DNA of 64,000 bases from Gracilaria gracilis (GCA_030374805.1 JARGSG010000028.1:310001-374000), one strand, 5' to 3'. Shown: positions 48,404-58,779, numbered from the stretch's first letter. Translations and numbers: made by a program. Notes: generated from the sequence alone by a model not told the origin.

Positions 48404-49110
48404 GCTCGCTGTGTACCGAGTGGAAATCTCTTTGGCTTCGGATTCAGCTCCAGTCACGGAAAGCCGATGACGACCTTAGAATAGCAAGCGGACCAATGCA
48501 ACTCCCAAGTTCAAGAAAAAATTCTGGTTGATAAATCTTTTGCTCCTATGCACAAGCACGGGGAACATGCTAGTAACCATCTCGTTCGTTCGCAACCATC
48601 AGCAGTCATTCGGTCATTGAAGCAAGCATTCATTCATTCATTCCACAAGGGTAAGAAGTTTCTACATACACCTTTGTGGAGAAGGATGAGTGCGAAACCG
48701 AGGGATATATATCGTTCTTATCATACCCGGAAGGATGCAGGTGAAACTACGAAGAATCAAAACGAAGACGTAGAGGCAATAAAGACACGTGTCCCGCACG
48801 TAGCGGAACAACTGCAATCGAAATTGAACAGCATGACAACACCTCACCGAGATCGACGGTGAAGGTCATCAGTCTATCCTTTTTCGCATTGCTCTGAGAC
48901 TATCTAGAAGTTCCCTAATCCGTATGCACTCTATCTACAGCGCCTCATGGGGTTTGCATAGTACGAGAAAAAAGTGAGACCCTGGTGAGGGCGTAGCATA
49001 CCCCTTCGATTGCAGGAGAAACGAACACCACTCTTTGCACTTCTGCCTTGGAAAAATCGTGAGCTCATAAGTTTTCTTTATAGAAATATAGTTGGTTAGC
49101 CTATACACAT
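48404..49110. other. Spacer with a doubtful small ORF
   Basis: About 700 bp. A plus-strand ATG frame at 48548-48862 encodes 104 basic, His-rich residues without a recognised domain. It is divergent from TRM10 and could be a small gene or chance. An ATTC repeat lies near 48625-48642. Confidence 0.3.
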
Positions 49111-50433
49111 TTACTGGGGTAAGCCAAGCGTTTCACTTTCGTAAGTTCCGGGGTTTTCTTTGAACAGCTGTTGATAATACATGATGGTATCAAACAAAAC
49201 GCTCTCTGGAAAGTCAGCAGTGACGATAGCGTTGCCCGGTTCCTTCAACAAAATGAGTCTTAAAACGCCGGCTTCAACCTTCTTATCAACAGACATGTAG
49301 GTCATGAACTTTTCCAAAGTAACACTTGGAGGCGGGCGAATTGGTAAGGTAGCCCGAACAAGAATGGCTTCCACCCGTTGTGTGACATCTTTTGAAATCC
49401 AGCCTAATCTTTGACTCATCTCACACGCCATGACCATACCAGCAGCAATAGCTTCACCATGAAGCCAGTTACCATATCCCATGCTGGCTTCAATGGCGTG
49501 ACCAAACGTGTGACCGAGGTTAAGAATGGCTCTGACTCCACTTTCTCTCTCATCCTCACCAACAATATCTGCCTTGTATTTACAGCTTTGGACCATGGCA
49601 TATTGCAAAGCTTCGGGGTCCCTATTTATCAAACGGTGCACATTTCGTTCACACCATTCGAAGAAACGCCAGTCTCTAATGATGCCATACTTGATAATCT
49701 CCGCAACGCCCGCTGCAAGTTGGCGGTCATCAAGAGTGTGCAACACGGTGGAATCAACAATAACGGCGTGAGGTTGATAAAAGGCACCAATCATATTCTT
49801 GCCCATGGGGTGGTTAATGCCAGTCTTTCCACCAACCGAAGAGTCGACGACGGCAAGCAAGGTAGTAGGAACCTGAATAAATGGAATTCCACGGACAAAA
49901 GAAGCAGCTGCGAATCCAGTAGTATCGCCAACAACCCCGCCGCCAAGCGCTATCATGGTGCTCTTTCGGTCCAAGCGGTGCTCCATGCAAACATCCCAAA
50001 TGGCGGACACATACTGCAAGCTCTTGTACTCCTCGCCATCAGGCAAAATGATATCGAACACGGAGACGCCCAGCGCTTGAATAGCGTCGCGCACGCGCTG
50101 CAGATAAAGAGGACCGACGGTAGTATTAGTGACGATGAGCACCTTATCGCCGTGAATATACGGCTTGAAAGTGTTTGGATTCGAAAGCACGTGCTCTGCA
50201 AACAGGATGGGATACTTCCTAGAAGGGGCGTCAACATAAAGCGTAACGTCACGTTGAGCGGTATCCTTGGCAGCCGTCATGGCGCAGATTGGGATAACAG
50301 GCGTGCTAAAGCGACGTATACGACGTCGCACCGTTGGTTGCAGGCAGCTAGGTCGCTGCGACGGCGCGAAGAAGGTGCGCTTCGCAGCGGCTGTCGGAAG
50401 CGGCGCGATGAAGGAGGGATGGTTGAAACGCAT
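49111..50433 (-). CDS. 3-dehydroquinate synthase (plastid shikimate pathway)
   Basis: Second step of the shikimate pathway, DAHP to 3-dehydroquinate, with NAD and a divalent metal. The frame reaches a TTG at 50655, but the first ATG is 50433, giving 440 residues. The first 50 or so residues (FIAPLPTAAAKRTFFAPSQR...) are basic and rich in Ser, Pro and Phe, like a red-lineage plastid transit peptide. The rest is a bacterial AroB: ALGGGVVGDTTGFAAASFVR, VPTTLLAVVDSSVGGKTGIN, KNMIGAFYQP, and the metal ligands in AEIIKYGII, NLGHTFGHAIEA and WLHGEAIAAGM. It is a single-function enzyme, not the fused AROM of fungi. Its product leads to chorismate, the substrate of the isochorismate synthase at the other end of the window. 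Confidence 0.95.
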   Translation of the reverse strand: MRFNHPSFIAPLPTAAAKRTFFAPSQRPSCLQPTVRRRIRRFSTPVIPICAMTAAKDTAQRDVTLYVDAPSRKYPILFAEHVLSNPNTFKPYIHGDKVLIVTNTTVGPLYLQRVRDAIQALGVSVFDIILPDGEEYKSLQYVSAIWDVCMEHRLDRKSTMIALGGGVVGDTTGFAAASFVRGIPFIQVPTTLLAVVDSSVGGKTGINHPMGKNMIGAFYQPHAVIVDSTVLHTLDDRQLAAGVAEIIKYGIIRDWRFFEWCERNVHRLINRDPEALQYAMVQSCKYKADIVGEDERESGVRAILNLGHTFGHAIEASMGYGNWLHGEAIAAGMVMACEMSQRLGWISKDVTQRVEAILVRATLPIRPPPSVTLEKFMTYMSVDKKVEAGVLRLILLKEPGNAIVTADFPESVLFDTIMYYQQLFKENPGTYESETLGLPQ

Positions 50434-51227
50434 TTGATGATAGTTGGCTGCGTGAGACTTGGCGATTTGGAAGACTGGGTGAGCGCCTTTATAGATAAGC
50501 GGCGGACGGGGACGATGAGCAGACTGGACTCTGGACTGCGAGATGACGAGGTGATAGATAGATGCGCATGGCGCGGCAGATGAGAGACGACGATGTGAAT
50601 TGGCACAGTTGGGCAGAATGCGATGCTGGCTCACGAGCCACTCGCACAGCGACAAGTGGATGGGGTGTTGCGGCGCACAGGCAACCCTTTACCAGTACCT
50701 GACTTCAATTCGTCAGATAGAGCTGTACACAAAAGTTATAACCTGGTCGGCATCCCAGCCGCCGTGAAGGTGTTCCACAGACCAGGTTGCGCATGTTGCC
50801 ATCGACCGCGGCGTCGTTCCTTCCAACCGCGTCGCGTCCTCCTCCAGGGAACAGAGAAGCGCGCGAGGTCGCTGCGCCGTCCACGTCAGCTCTCAGCTAT
50901 CAGCTCTCAGTGAGAGCCTCTCACCAGCTCCTTTCCGAGCCACGTGTCCAGCGCGATTGGGTATGCACATGCGACGTGCGACGGCAACAAGCGCGCTCAT
51001 ACGCTCCCCGCCGCGTCGAACGTGCCATGCACACGCCGCTGGGGTGACAGGTGACACGCGCGCGTCGTCGCCGTCTCTGCTGCTCTGCAGCATGCGCGCG
51101 CCCTCTCATCACACCATCATTACCTATCACTGATTCATCGCATCTTCTCGGCGGCTGTGTTTGGCGCCTTTGTGCGTGGTGCAGAGCGTGGTGACAACTG
51201 CCCAACCATTGTGTTGCGAGGCTCGGT
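50434..51227. other. Divergent spacer DHQ synthase/DUF1764 gene
   Basis: About 800 bp, moderately GC-rich, with a short repeat (GCTCTCAGCTATCAGCTCTCAG broken around 50897-50910). Open frames on both strands continue from neighbouring genes and are not supported. Confidence 0.4.
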
Positions 51228-52553
51228 ATGGTTACCGTAGATATGTCCAAAACACGGCAGCAAATCTCGAAGAGGAAGCGACGACTTCGTCGTATACAAC
51301 GTCGACGTTTGCAAAAGGTGCGTCGACAACAGCATGCACAGCTCGTGGCCGCCGGAGCTGCGCGACAGGCCAGGCAAAAGGCGGTACAGAATTGGCTTCA
51401 AGAAGAGAAACGGCGCGAGAAACGCACTTCAAATCGTCTAGAATCTCCCAACAAACCGCGCGTACGATTCGCTGATAATGTCTACGTCACTGAGATTCCG
51501 AACGTGCCGGCGCATAGTTTACCGAAGCCGGTGTCGTCGCCGACGGGTGTTCGACTCGTGAGAGAAAGAGAGGAGCAGCAAGCCCGCGACATTGCCAAGC
51601 TGGGTCTGCATGATGCCATGCCCTTCTCGCTTCTTTGTGCGCCGGACGATGATTACGATGAAGATGATGATCCGGATTTTGTGCCCGATGTGCTGGCGGA
51701 GCACATTAACATTCAGCTCCCTGTCCTTACCAGACCAAAACGCCGTCTCATTCCTCACTCCGTTCCAGTTTCAAATTCTTCAGATTCTGAACCGTCCAAG
51801 CGCCACAAGAAGGCTTTTCCAAATGCTTCTCCAGCTTCCACGCCGCCGAAACCATCACAGCGTCAAAACAAATCACCCAAGCAATCAACAGAGCACTCTA
51901 ACAATGCCTCATCAACCAAAGCCAATGCCGTTGGCCAGTCTTCAGAGAGAAAACGAACCCTTTCTCAAATGCTGAGCACTCAAGATGCTACATCCGCAGA
52001 CACTTCGCAAGATGCGGTGGACCGACCACCCTCTTCTGTAAAAGCTTCAGACTCTCCAAGACGCCGCAAGAAGAAGAGGCGAAAGCTTTCAAATGTCGCT
52101 CAAACCGACCAAGGCGCCACGCACCAACCGCTGTCACCTAAGCCCGCTGAGAGTAATGCTTCCCCGAAGAAGGCCCAACCAGCTGCAAGCCCTTCCCAAA
52201 ACGGTCCAAATTCGCCAAAAGTGAACTCCGCTCTTGTCGAGGATCATGTCGGGAAACAGAATGGTACTTTGTCGAACGACGATAATAATGACTCGGACAT
52301 TGACGCCATGTTCGGCCACATGGTGCGGCGCAAAGCACAAGTCAAGGCTGAGCAACGCAACCGAAAAAAGGCGGAAAACCCTAACGGCGAAAAGCCTGTC
52401 AGTGCCGGCGATAAGCGAAAGTCACAGAAGAGGAAAGGCCCGACAAGATACACAGAAGAAGGGTTCCGTATCATGAGCTACGATGATATCAAAGCTGATC
52501 AGCCAGCGGGCTTAAACGGTGATTGTCCATTTGATTGTTCTTGTTGTTTTTGA
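51228..52553 (+). CDS. Basic disordered protein with a C-terminal DUF1764-type motif
   Basis: 441 residues, mostly charged and low-complexity. The N-terminus is extremely Arg-rich (ISKRKRRLRRIQRRRLQKVR). The middle holds an acidic stretch (DDDYDEDDDPDF) and long Ser/Pro/Lys-rich segments with nuclear-localisation-like clusters (RRRKKKRRK). The last 35 residues read RYTEEGFRIMSYDDIKADQ then GDCPFDCSCCF, which fits the small eukaryotic DUF1764 family with its terminal CPFDCxCCF. Most DUF1764 proteins are much shorter, so the long basic N-terminus is unusual. A nuclear or nucleolar location is likely from composition; function is unknown. The first ATG is used, and another lies five codons on. 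Confidence 0.75.
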   Translation: MVTVDMSKTRQQISKRKRRLRRIQRRRLQKVRRQQHAQLVAAGAARQARQKAVQNWLQEEKRREKRTSNRLESPNKPRVRFADNVYVTEIPNVPAHSLPKPVSSPTGVRLVREREEQQARDIAKLGLHDAMPFSLLCAPDDDYDEDDDPDFVPDVLAEHINIQLPVLTRPKRRLIPHSVPVSNSSDSEPSKRHKKAFPNASPASTPPKPSQRQNKSPKQSTEHSNNASSTKANAVGQSSERKRTLSQMLSTQDATSADTSQDAVDRPPSSVKASDSPRRRKKKRRKLSNVAQTDQGATHQPLSPKPAESNASPKKAQPAASPSQNGPNSPKVNSALVEDHVGKQNGTLSNDDNNDSDIDAMFGHMVRRKAQVKAEQRNRKKAENPNGEKPVSAGDKRKSQKRKGPTRYTEEGFRIMSYDDIKADQPAGLNGDCPFDCSCCF

Positions 52554-52611
52554 TTCTGGGGCTCGAGGGGATTTGAGGGAACGCACTTTTACCAACCTTG
52601 ACATGTGACTG

Positions 52612-53306
52612 TCATGGGAACTTTTCGAAAGGTGCTGTATCATTAAAGCATGCGTCCCATGCTTGCTGCACAGCTAATTTTGTCTATGAGCACAGTTTGA
52701 TTGTTAGCCTTCTTACATCGTCTTGCTAGTTCGTGAATCGTGTGTCTGTTTAAATACAACTTACCGCTACTCCTTGGCAAAACGGATTCAGCGACACTGA
52801 AAGCTCGGCTCGACGCTTGACGCACCGTTGAAACTGTTTGGCGAAGCCAAAGTTTCGTCGCAGAAACACTTCACGCCCGAAACTACAATCACCTGAGAGC
52901 GCTGCAGCTCGAATCTCGCTGCAGGCATGATGCACGCAATTTGCCCAGTCAATCTTCGCTCTGCATTGGTCGAATGCATGAACTGCCTCATGTACCAGTG
53001 TGTTCGAGGCGTGCTCTTGCGTTGTGAGGTGGTTGGAACAGAGAAGGATGCCGCCGTCATCTTGAAACCCGCCGGCTAGCTGTCCGTCACACCTCTTGCA
53101 TATGACTCTTTCTGGGCCGAGTTCGCAACCGCCTCGTTTCAAATGCTTGAACATGAAGCGAACTGATGGATGGCTGTGGGTATGTGGTTAGTGTAGTTCT
53201 TTCGTGGAATCAGGGTATACGCCTAATGCATTTGCAAGTACCTTTTGAATGCCTCGTCTCGAAACTTTTGGCATCGAGCCATCTCCGCTTCCTCAGAAAG
53301 ACCCAT
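52612..53306 (-). CDS. ATP23: ATP23-type mitochondrial metalloprotease, three exons
   Basis: Peptidase family M76, a zinc protease of the mitochondrial intermembrane space that assists ATP synthase assembly. Exon 1 (53306-53242) reads MGLSEEAEMARCQKFRDEAF. A 68-bp intron (GTACTTG...CACTAACCACATACCCACAG pieces) follows. Exon 2 (53173-52765) holds ICKRCDGQLAGGFQ, then ILLCSNHL, the HExxH motif in LVHEAVHAFDQCR, VHHACSEIRAAALSGDC and CVKRRAELSVSLNPFC. A GTAAGTTG donor starts an 81-bp intron with a GGCTAAC branch and CATAG acceptor. Exon 3 (52683-52612) gives AWDACFNDTAPFEKFP, the family's C-terminus. Phases agree throughout; about 181 residues. Known family substrates include the mitochondrial Atp6 precursor. 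Confidence 0.9.
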
Positions 53307-54981
53307 AGCAATTTTGCAGAGTTAAGACGGGCAAAATGTTGACTATAGGGTAGGTCAGAAACGTGAGGCAATGGACGTAAAAAAACACGAAAACTGTCGG
53401 ATCTCCCGTAATGGATGAAAGCTCCTTCCCCTTGTCGACCGTTGAGCTTTCTCTCGTTCGCCGCCTTCGCCCTGAAGCCGTCGGAGATTACTGTACAAAG
53501 TTATACTGTATGATGGACGGAATTGCCCCAAGTCTTCCTGGTCGAGTTGGACCGGATGCCATAGAGCTTTGAAGATGTGGAAGCGGCTGGGGAGGATATC
53601 ATTCTGAAATCTACACGTGCCACAAGTATGCTTCTGTAAATCCACCATAGATCCAATAGAGAGGCGGGAGTAGCATACAATTTACAGTATCCGATTTCCT
53701 CAATGAACGACATCATGCATCATCTATATATACTGATCATCATCATCTCCAGTAGATACTGGCGATGCATCATCGACTGGCGAGTGTGCCTCCCTCGATC
53801 TTCTTCTCAATTCCTGACAGGAGCGCGGTGCTGTGCCACGTCTTTTGGGAGGGCTGTTTTGTTACGAGAACACTGATCCTTTCATTTCAGAGTCCAACAA
53901 TACGGTTGCCACAATGATGATCACCTTTGTCCATTTGCTAAGGCCTTTCCCCAAGCTTGCGGGAAAGGTCGTCGTCACGTCTTTCTATCGAATCTTGAGC
54001 GCTCCAAAGCATAGTTCGCAAACCAGTTGCAATACCGTAAACGCAAGCTTTATAGACGTCGGCTGCTCATCAACAGTTGAATATTGTAAGAAGTACCACA
54101 GTACTGTTTCACCCAAAGGCTTTCGTGGAACATTGGTCTTTCTCAAGTTGAGAAAGTCCCAACAGTTCTGCACAACCTGGGCTAAGCTTTGCAAAACTTT
54201 GATTGTATCGCGGGACACTGTGGCCTCAATGCTTATTCACGGTTTTCGGATTGTGGGAAGTGGGCTCCGAGGGCCATGGTACAGGCTACCGAGTCTCGAA
54301 TGTGTTTCTGCTTCCATGGAGCATTAACATTTATAGATACAGTACTGTCCCTCTTCTCCTCCAAGGTTTGGAGTCCAAACTTGTGGCGGTGCTACAGTAA
54401 CACCCATCACTTCATGACATGGAGCAACAGGAGTTAGCATTGAACAGACGAAATATTTTATTGCGAGTACTTTCAAGAAATAAGAGGCCATTACACGGCT
54501 GATGAGTATTCCCGCGTCCTTGTCCCACCTAGGACACCGAAGGTATCCGATGCCATGTACCTTCGTCACGTTGCAAGACCAGGAAGGGTGTGATGATGAC
54601 GGATGACGGCAGGTTCGCTCAAGGTCAAGGTGCAAATCCATTCTGTAATGTTACACTGGACACGCCATCGCCATCAACTTACACACCAGACAATGACGTG
54701 GATCGTGTCCTTGCTGTCTACCAGCACTGATCAGTTTGCATGCCTCCAAATGGTTGGCGCTCAACCGTACCCCCGTCTGTGGCAACAATTCAGCAAGTCC
54801 CCGCCAGAGACTTGCGTGCCCTCGCCTTTATATTCGTCAGCGCTGCTGGCCATCCCCGTTCCCCGCGTCCGGAGAGCTCTTGTTCACGTTATTATCGTTT
54901 CGTTAGGAAGGTACATAGACTCTACTTGCTACGCCTCATTCCTTCGAATACTTTCAAGTTGTGAGCGAAAAGCCCCGCGCC
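53307..54981. other. 1.7-kb spacer, nothing recognised
   Basis: No supported gene. The longest plus-strand frame (53833-54327, 164 codons, opening at GTG) has no recognisable domain. Short ATC/TGATCATCATC repeats occur near 53735-53755. Confidence 0.4.
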
Positions 54982-56715
54982 ATGTTACGTTTCGCAAAAC
55001 TCCGCCGGGGCGGAAGCTCCGACGTTCAACTGCCACCATTTGACCCTGAATCCCATCCGCCAGGGCACGCAACCGCAAGAATGGATCCCCCTGCACAAGA
55101 CGGAAAGCGGTCTGTGGAAGTTTCCGGTGCAAAGATGTCCCTTCGATCACTATTCAAGCAAAGACCTCGACAGTCCCGAAAACAGTCTGCCGATGAAGTC
55201 TCTGTACCGTCAAGTATCAATTCAACATCTCCACCTTCGGCCTCTGCCTCTCAAGTGCCAAGCGCCGAATCCATTGTACCAACAATGACTCCTGAAGAGA
55301 AGCGTGCTAAGGAAGCTCGTCGTAAAGCGCGTCGTGCCGAGCGGGAGCGTAAAGAACGTGAATGGAATGAAGAGAATCGTGAGCGTCGCAACCAAAGCAT
55401 TATCACTGGGGTTTCGTTCGACCCGTTGCCACCTCTCTCTGGTTTCGACTCTGCTTCAGAAGATGAGCGCGAGAGGCCACCAAAACAATCCCAGACTGAT
55501 GATTTTGAGCGACGAGGGTCTGGAACAAGCTCAATGCGGACTTCCCAAGAAGCCCCACACCTCGATATTGCGGCTGCCACACTGCCAAGAAGCCATACTG
55601 ACGACGCGAAACTAGCGGAGATGTTTGGAGCTCAAGCGCTTTTGACGGCTCCTCAACCGGCTAAGCGGTCAACCCTGCCTTCAGCACCTGCCGAGGATGC
55701 CAATACTGGATACGCCTCTCCAGGGCTTAATGAAAGTGCGCCAAAGCCACCGCAAAACTCTTTCCCACAAGCGAGTGATTTGATACGGCCTTCGAAGCAG
55801 CCAGCTCCCATCGGATGGGGTGATGCATATGATACCGTGCCTTCACAGCCGCTTTACGGCACACCTTCTCATCTAGTCCAAAGAGGACCGACAGCCATTG
55901 AATCTGCCTTGGCAGACAAAATAAGTCGTGGACGCGAGTTAGCGCTGTTGGCAATAGAACAAGAAGAACAAGGAAACATGGGTGCCGCCGAAGCGGGGTA
56001 CATGAAGGCATTAGGTCTTCTTGTTCCAGCTTCTAAGGAGCTTGATATCGGATCCGAACTTAGTCGCAATGCGCGCATGGCAATGAAGGCCAAGGTGCAA
56101 CGTGAAGCTTCTGCGATGCTCGACAGGTGTGAGCAATTACGCCTCTTCCTCAAGGCGACAGCACCTAGTGTACCAACTGATGTTCCAGACATGCCAAAAG
56201 TAGGAAACTCATCCTCTCGATCGAGAGGGCCACGTAACAAAAGTCCGCTTCGGAAAACGCGAACAAGCTTGGACGAGGACCCGATATCTCCAAATTCTGC
56301 GGTAATGCCCCCACGAGCCAAAACGAAGAAGTCCAAGGTTAAGCCTCAGATATACATTCCGCCTCCGCCTCCTCCAGCATTCCAGGATAATCCACGAGAG
56401 CTTTTCCAGAGAATTGAAGATCGCAAGAACGTGCTTTCAGCTGCCTCCGTGGCGTTCCCCTCCTCATCTGATACTCTGATCAAAGAAGGGAAAGCCGTAC
56501 ATTCAAGGACTCGAGAAACGCATGCGAAGTGCTTCATGTGCAATGAAACCGCCCATCTGAGCACCCCATGCAATCATGAGTTTTGCTCGAATTGTGGTAA
56601 TCAAGCTGTGTCTGTTTTCGGAAAGTGTCCTGTACCGGGATGCACCACTCAGCTTACCACGGAGTCGTTCAGTCACATTTTGCCGAAGAACGTACATCCC
56701 GGAAGTCGAAGGTAG
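54982..56715 (+). CDS. MIT-like plus RING-finger protein
   Basis: 577 residues from the ATG at 54982 (the frame opens at a GTG seven codons earlier). The first 300 residues are Ser/Pro-rich and disordered, with one charged helix (EEKRAKEARRKARRAERERK). At about 309-390 lies a three-helix region resembling an MIT domain: ADKISRGRELALLAIEQEEQ, GNMGAAEAGYMKALGLLVPA, and a third helix ending MLDRCEQLRLFL. MIT domains bind ESCRT-III tails. A polyproline stretch (PPPPPP) follows. The C-terminus is a RING-like zinc finger: CFMCNETAHLSTPCNHEFC, then SNCGNQAVSVFGKCPVPGC, with C-x2-C, C-x1-H, C-x2-C and C-x4-C spacing. A ubiquitin ligase acting at endosomal ESCRT sites is an inference; the combination is not one I recognise. 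Confidence 0.78.
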   Translation: MLRFAKLRRGGSSDVQLPPFDPESHPPGHATARMDPPAQDGKRSVEVSGAKMSLRSLFKQRPRQSRKQSADEVSVPSSINSTSPPSASASQVPSAESIVPTMTPEEKRAKEARRKARRAERERKEREWNEENRERRNQSIITGVSFDPLPPLSGFDSASEDERERPPKQSQTDDFERRGSGTSSMRTSQEAPHLDIAAATLPRSHTDDAKLAEMFGAQALLTAPQPAKRSTLPSAPAEDANTGYASPGLNESAPKPPQNSFPQASDLIRPSKQPAPIGWGDAYDTVPSQPLYGTPSHLVQRGPTAIESALADKISRGRELALLAIEQEEQGNMGAAEAGYMKALGLLVPASKELDIGSELSRNARMAMKAKVQREASAMLDRCEQLRLFLKATAPSVPTDVPDMPKVGNSSSRSRGPRNKSPLRKTRTSLDEDPISPNSAVMPPRAKTKKSKVKPQIYIPPPPPPAFQDNPRELFQRIEDRKNVLSAASVAFPSSSDTLIKEGKAVHSRTRETHAKCFMCNETAHLSTPCNHEFCSNCGNQAVSVFGKCPVPGCTTQLTTESFSHILPKNVHPGSRR

Positions 56716-56895
56716 TGGAACTCTATCCAGCTGTTTAGTTCCACTCGTTTGCATAGTCGTAGTGAGAGGCGCAGACTTCGGCACGCAACCTGCGCCAATC
56801 CCTCGTTGTACGGATGAACTAAGATAAACTAACAATCAAGTCAATACATCCTGCATAGACAATTAAAGTTCATGACCTCAAGAACGACGCATGTC

Positions 56896-58311
56896 CTACA
56901 GTTTTGATTTCGCTTTGAAACTCGAAGGCCAGTGGTGCTTTTGTTGCGACATCGTCTCTTCCGTGAGATGATCAAAATGCTCAACAACGTTCCTATAGAA
57001 ATCGCGGCGTTTCCTTGCATATTTCTGAAACCCGGCCTGGCTTGCATTCAATCCAATACCACTAAGTTCTGCATCTATTTTATCCATCAATGACGAGTTC
57101 GGCTGGCTGAACTTACGAGCGAAGAAACTACTTGTATGCTCTAGGTCACTCCAAAAGGCGGTCGGAGAATGGCCTTTGTCAAGCACATAGGGATGTTGCC
57201 CAGACCTTCGACCATTGTGGTACCACACAACTTTTCTAAACGCACCGTGAACGATAGTTTGGCGCCACAGAGGATGATTGTACATAACGTTCATAAAGTA
57301 ATGCTCTGGAACCGATAGGACATGCATATGGTACACTAGCATTCTCTTGGCAAAAGAGCTGCGAATCAGAAACTTCACAAACGGCCGAGACAGTATTACC
57401 CATGCTTCTGCTTTCGTAAACACGAATGATCTGTACGGCTCAAGAGGATTGTACTTGTGTCCTTTGACGTAATACATATGAGCACTGGGAGAACTATTTC
57501 GAGCGATTCCTGGATCCCAGTATAACTTTCGAATGCGGAAATTGTATGGAAGCCATTCTTTCTTCGGAAAGAAAGAAACGAAGTTTAACTTGCCAATTGG
57601 GGTTTGCGGTCTGGCAAGCAGGCGTGCCTGCTTCTCAACTGAAACTAACGGGTAATCAGCACCGCTGAGGTTGATGAAATAATCCCATGTCTTGTGCTTT
57701 TCCAGAGCAAGGGTCATCGCTGCTATGGTGTTCAACACCATCGTTATCGCCTTATACGTCACCATTTCACTGTCCATGATATGCACGTTTTCCTTGTAGG
57801 CTTTGGTGCTGGTGACAAGGCGTGCAAAACCCATTCGCAGCTCCCCGTCAACTTTGCCGTCTATGTGAACTATGTAAACGTTGCGCGGGTTGTGTATTCT
57901 GGCAAATAATCGCTCCAGTAAAGCAACTGAATCATTTCCAACTTGAACAAAATATGCAATCTGAACAGAGTCTTTGATCTGTTGTGGAGACTTGCTGCCG
58001 TGTACAAGAGACCACGCCGCATCGTACTTCTTTTCACAAGCCTGGAGATTAAACGCTGAATCTGGATGATTCAGAGAGGATTCGAAAAATGGAGAAGTTA
58101 CTAGAAGAGAAAGCCTGGCATAATTCTGAAGTCTGCGATGGAAAACGAGGACGAAGATGAGGAGTGTGCAGATCACCAATATTGAGACCTGGCGACCGCC
58201 TCGACACTTGAAACATAAGCTGTGAGCCATGCGACGAGTTTGTCGGAACAAGCCTCTTCGCTTGACGGGGCGAGGTTTCGCATTCGGGAGCTGCCGACCA
58301 GGTACATTCAT
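56896..58311 (-). CDS. GT14 family glycosyltransferase (xylosyltransferase/core-2 branching type)
   Basis: 471-residue type II membrane protein: basic start, transmembrane helix at about 43-57 (VSILVICTLLIFVLVFH), then a lumenal domain matching PF02485. Signatures: VQIAYFVQVGNDSVALLERL, VYIVHIDGK, WDYFINLSGADYPLV, KAEAWVILSRPFVKFLI, and LSVPEHYFMNVMYNHP with the acidic base-like Glu. The fold covers peptide O-xylosyltransferases that start glycosaminoglycan chains, core-2 GlcNAc transferases and plant GlcAT14 glucuronosyltransferases; the exact sugar cannot be read. The first ATG is used. Together with the GT7-like gene 30 kb away it recalls the animal glycosaminoglycan toolkit, though linkage in function is inference. 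The 180-bp gap to the MIT-RING gene is convergent. Confidence 0.87.
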   Translation of the reverse strand: MNVPGRQLPNAKPRPVKRRGLFRQTRRMAHSLCFKCRGGRQVSILVICTLLIFVLVFHRRLQNYARLSLLVTSPFFESSLNHPDSAFNLQACEKKYDAAWSLVHGSKSPQQIKDSVQIAYFVQVGNDSVALLERLFARIHNPRNVYIVHIDGKVDGELRMGFARLVTSTKAYKENVHIMDSEMVTYKAITMVLNTIAAMTLALEKHKTWDYFINLSGADYPLVSVEKQARLLARPQTPIGKLNFVSFFPKKEWLPYNFRIRKLYWDPGIARNSSPSAHMYYVKGHKYNPLEPYRSFVFTKAEAWVILSRPFVKFLIRSSFAKRMLVYHMHVLSVPEHYFMNVMYNHPLWRQTIVHGAFRKVVWYHNGRRSGQHPYVLDKGHSPTAFWSDLEHTSSFFARKFSQPNSSLMDKIDAELSGIGLNASQAGFQKYARKRRDFYRNVVEHFDHLTEETMSQQKHHWPSSFKAKSKL

Positions 58312-58423
58312 TTCTAATCAATCATTCGGTTAGTGGCTGCGATGGTTCTGAAGTGCCAAAGCTTGTAGAGGGGCAGGGGCCGTGTAAAACTGTTTGGCAT
58401 TCAGCGCAGATACTCGTATAATG

Positions 58424-58434
58424 TACCGTTGGTA
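58424..58434. promoter_or_regulatory. Copy of the recurrent TACCGTTGGTA element
   Basis: Exact 11-mer, overlapping a GGTACC palindrome, about 110 bp upstream of the GT14 start codon. Confidence 0.5.
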
Positions 58435-58765
58435 CCGGACGAAAGCTGGAAACAGTCGATGGGAAACGAGGTAGAAGGTCTGTAAGTTACCTCCGCAGCA
58501 ATGTTTGTATGAGTAGTGTTTAATACTCGAGCTGGTGCTCGTGGTCGAGCGAATAACCGGTGAGGCCCGTCAGCCACCCGAGTTGGGTCTTCTGTTTTGG
58601 TTTGCAGCGTTTCATCTTGCTGAGTGCCCCGGTGTGAAACACAAAATCAAAGGGCGAAATAAACAGTTCACTGTCGCGTTCGTGTCTCCTTTTTATTCTG
58701 GATTTAAACTTTGTTTTCGTACCCAAGGGTATTTAGTAAATAAATACTATTTACCTTTGTAACCT

Positions 58766-58779
58766 TGTACACGTGTACA
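58766..58779. promoter_or_regulatory. Perfect palindrome TGTACACGTGTACA with a G-box core
   Basis: 14-bp perfect inverted repeat centred on CACGTG, about 270 bp upstream of the favoured lyase start. CACGTG is bound by bZIP and bHLH factors; in yeast it marks sulfur amino acid genes through Cbf1. Relevance here is a guess. Confidence 0.5.

Noticed and set aside
49411-50583. 390-codon plus-strand open frame
   Set aside because: Exactly antisense to 3-dehydroquinate synthase; no domain seen.
53833-54327. 164-codon plus-strand frame
   Set aside because: Opens at GTG, has no domain, no neighbour support and ordinary non-coding composition.
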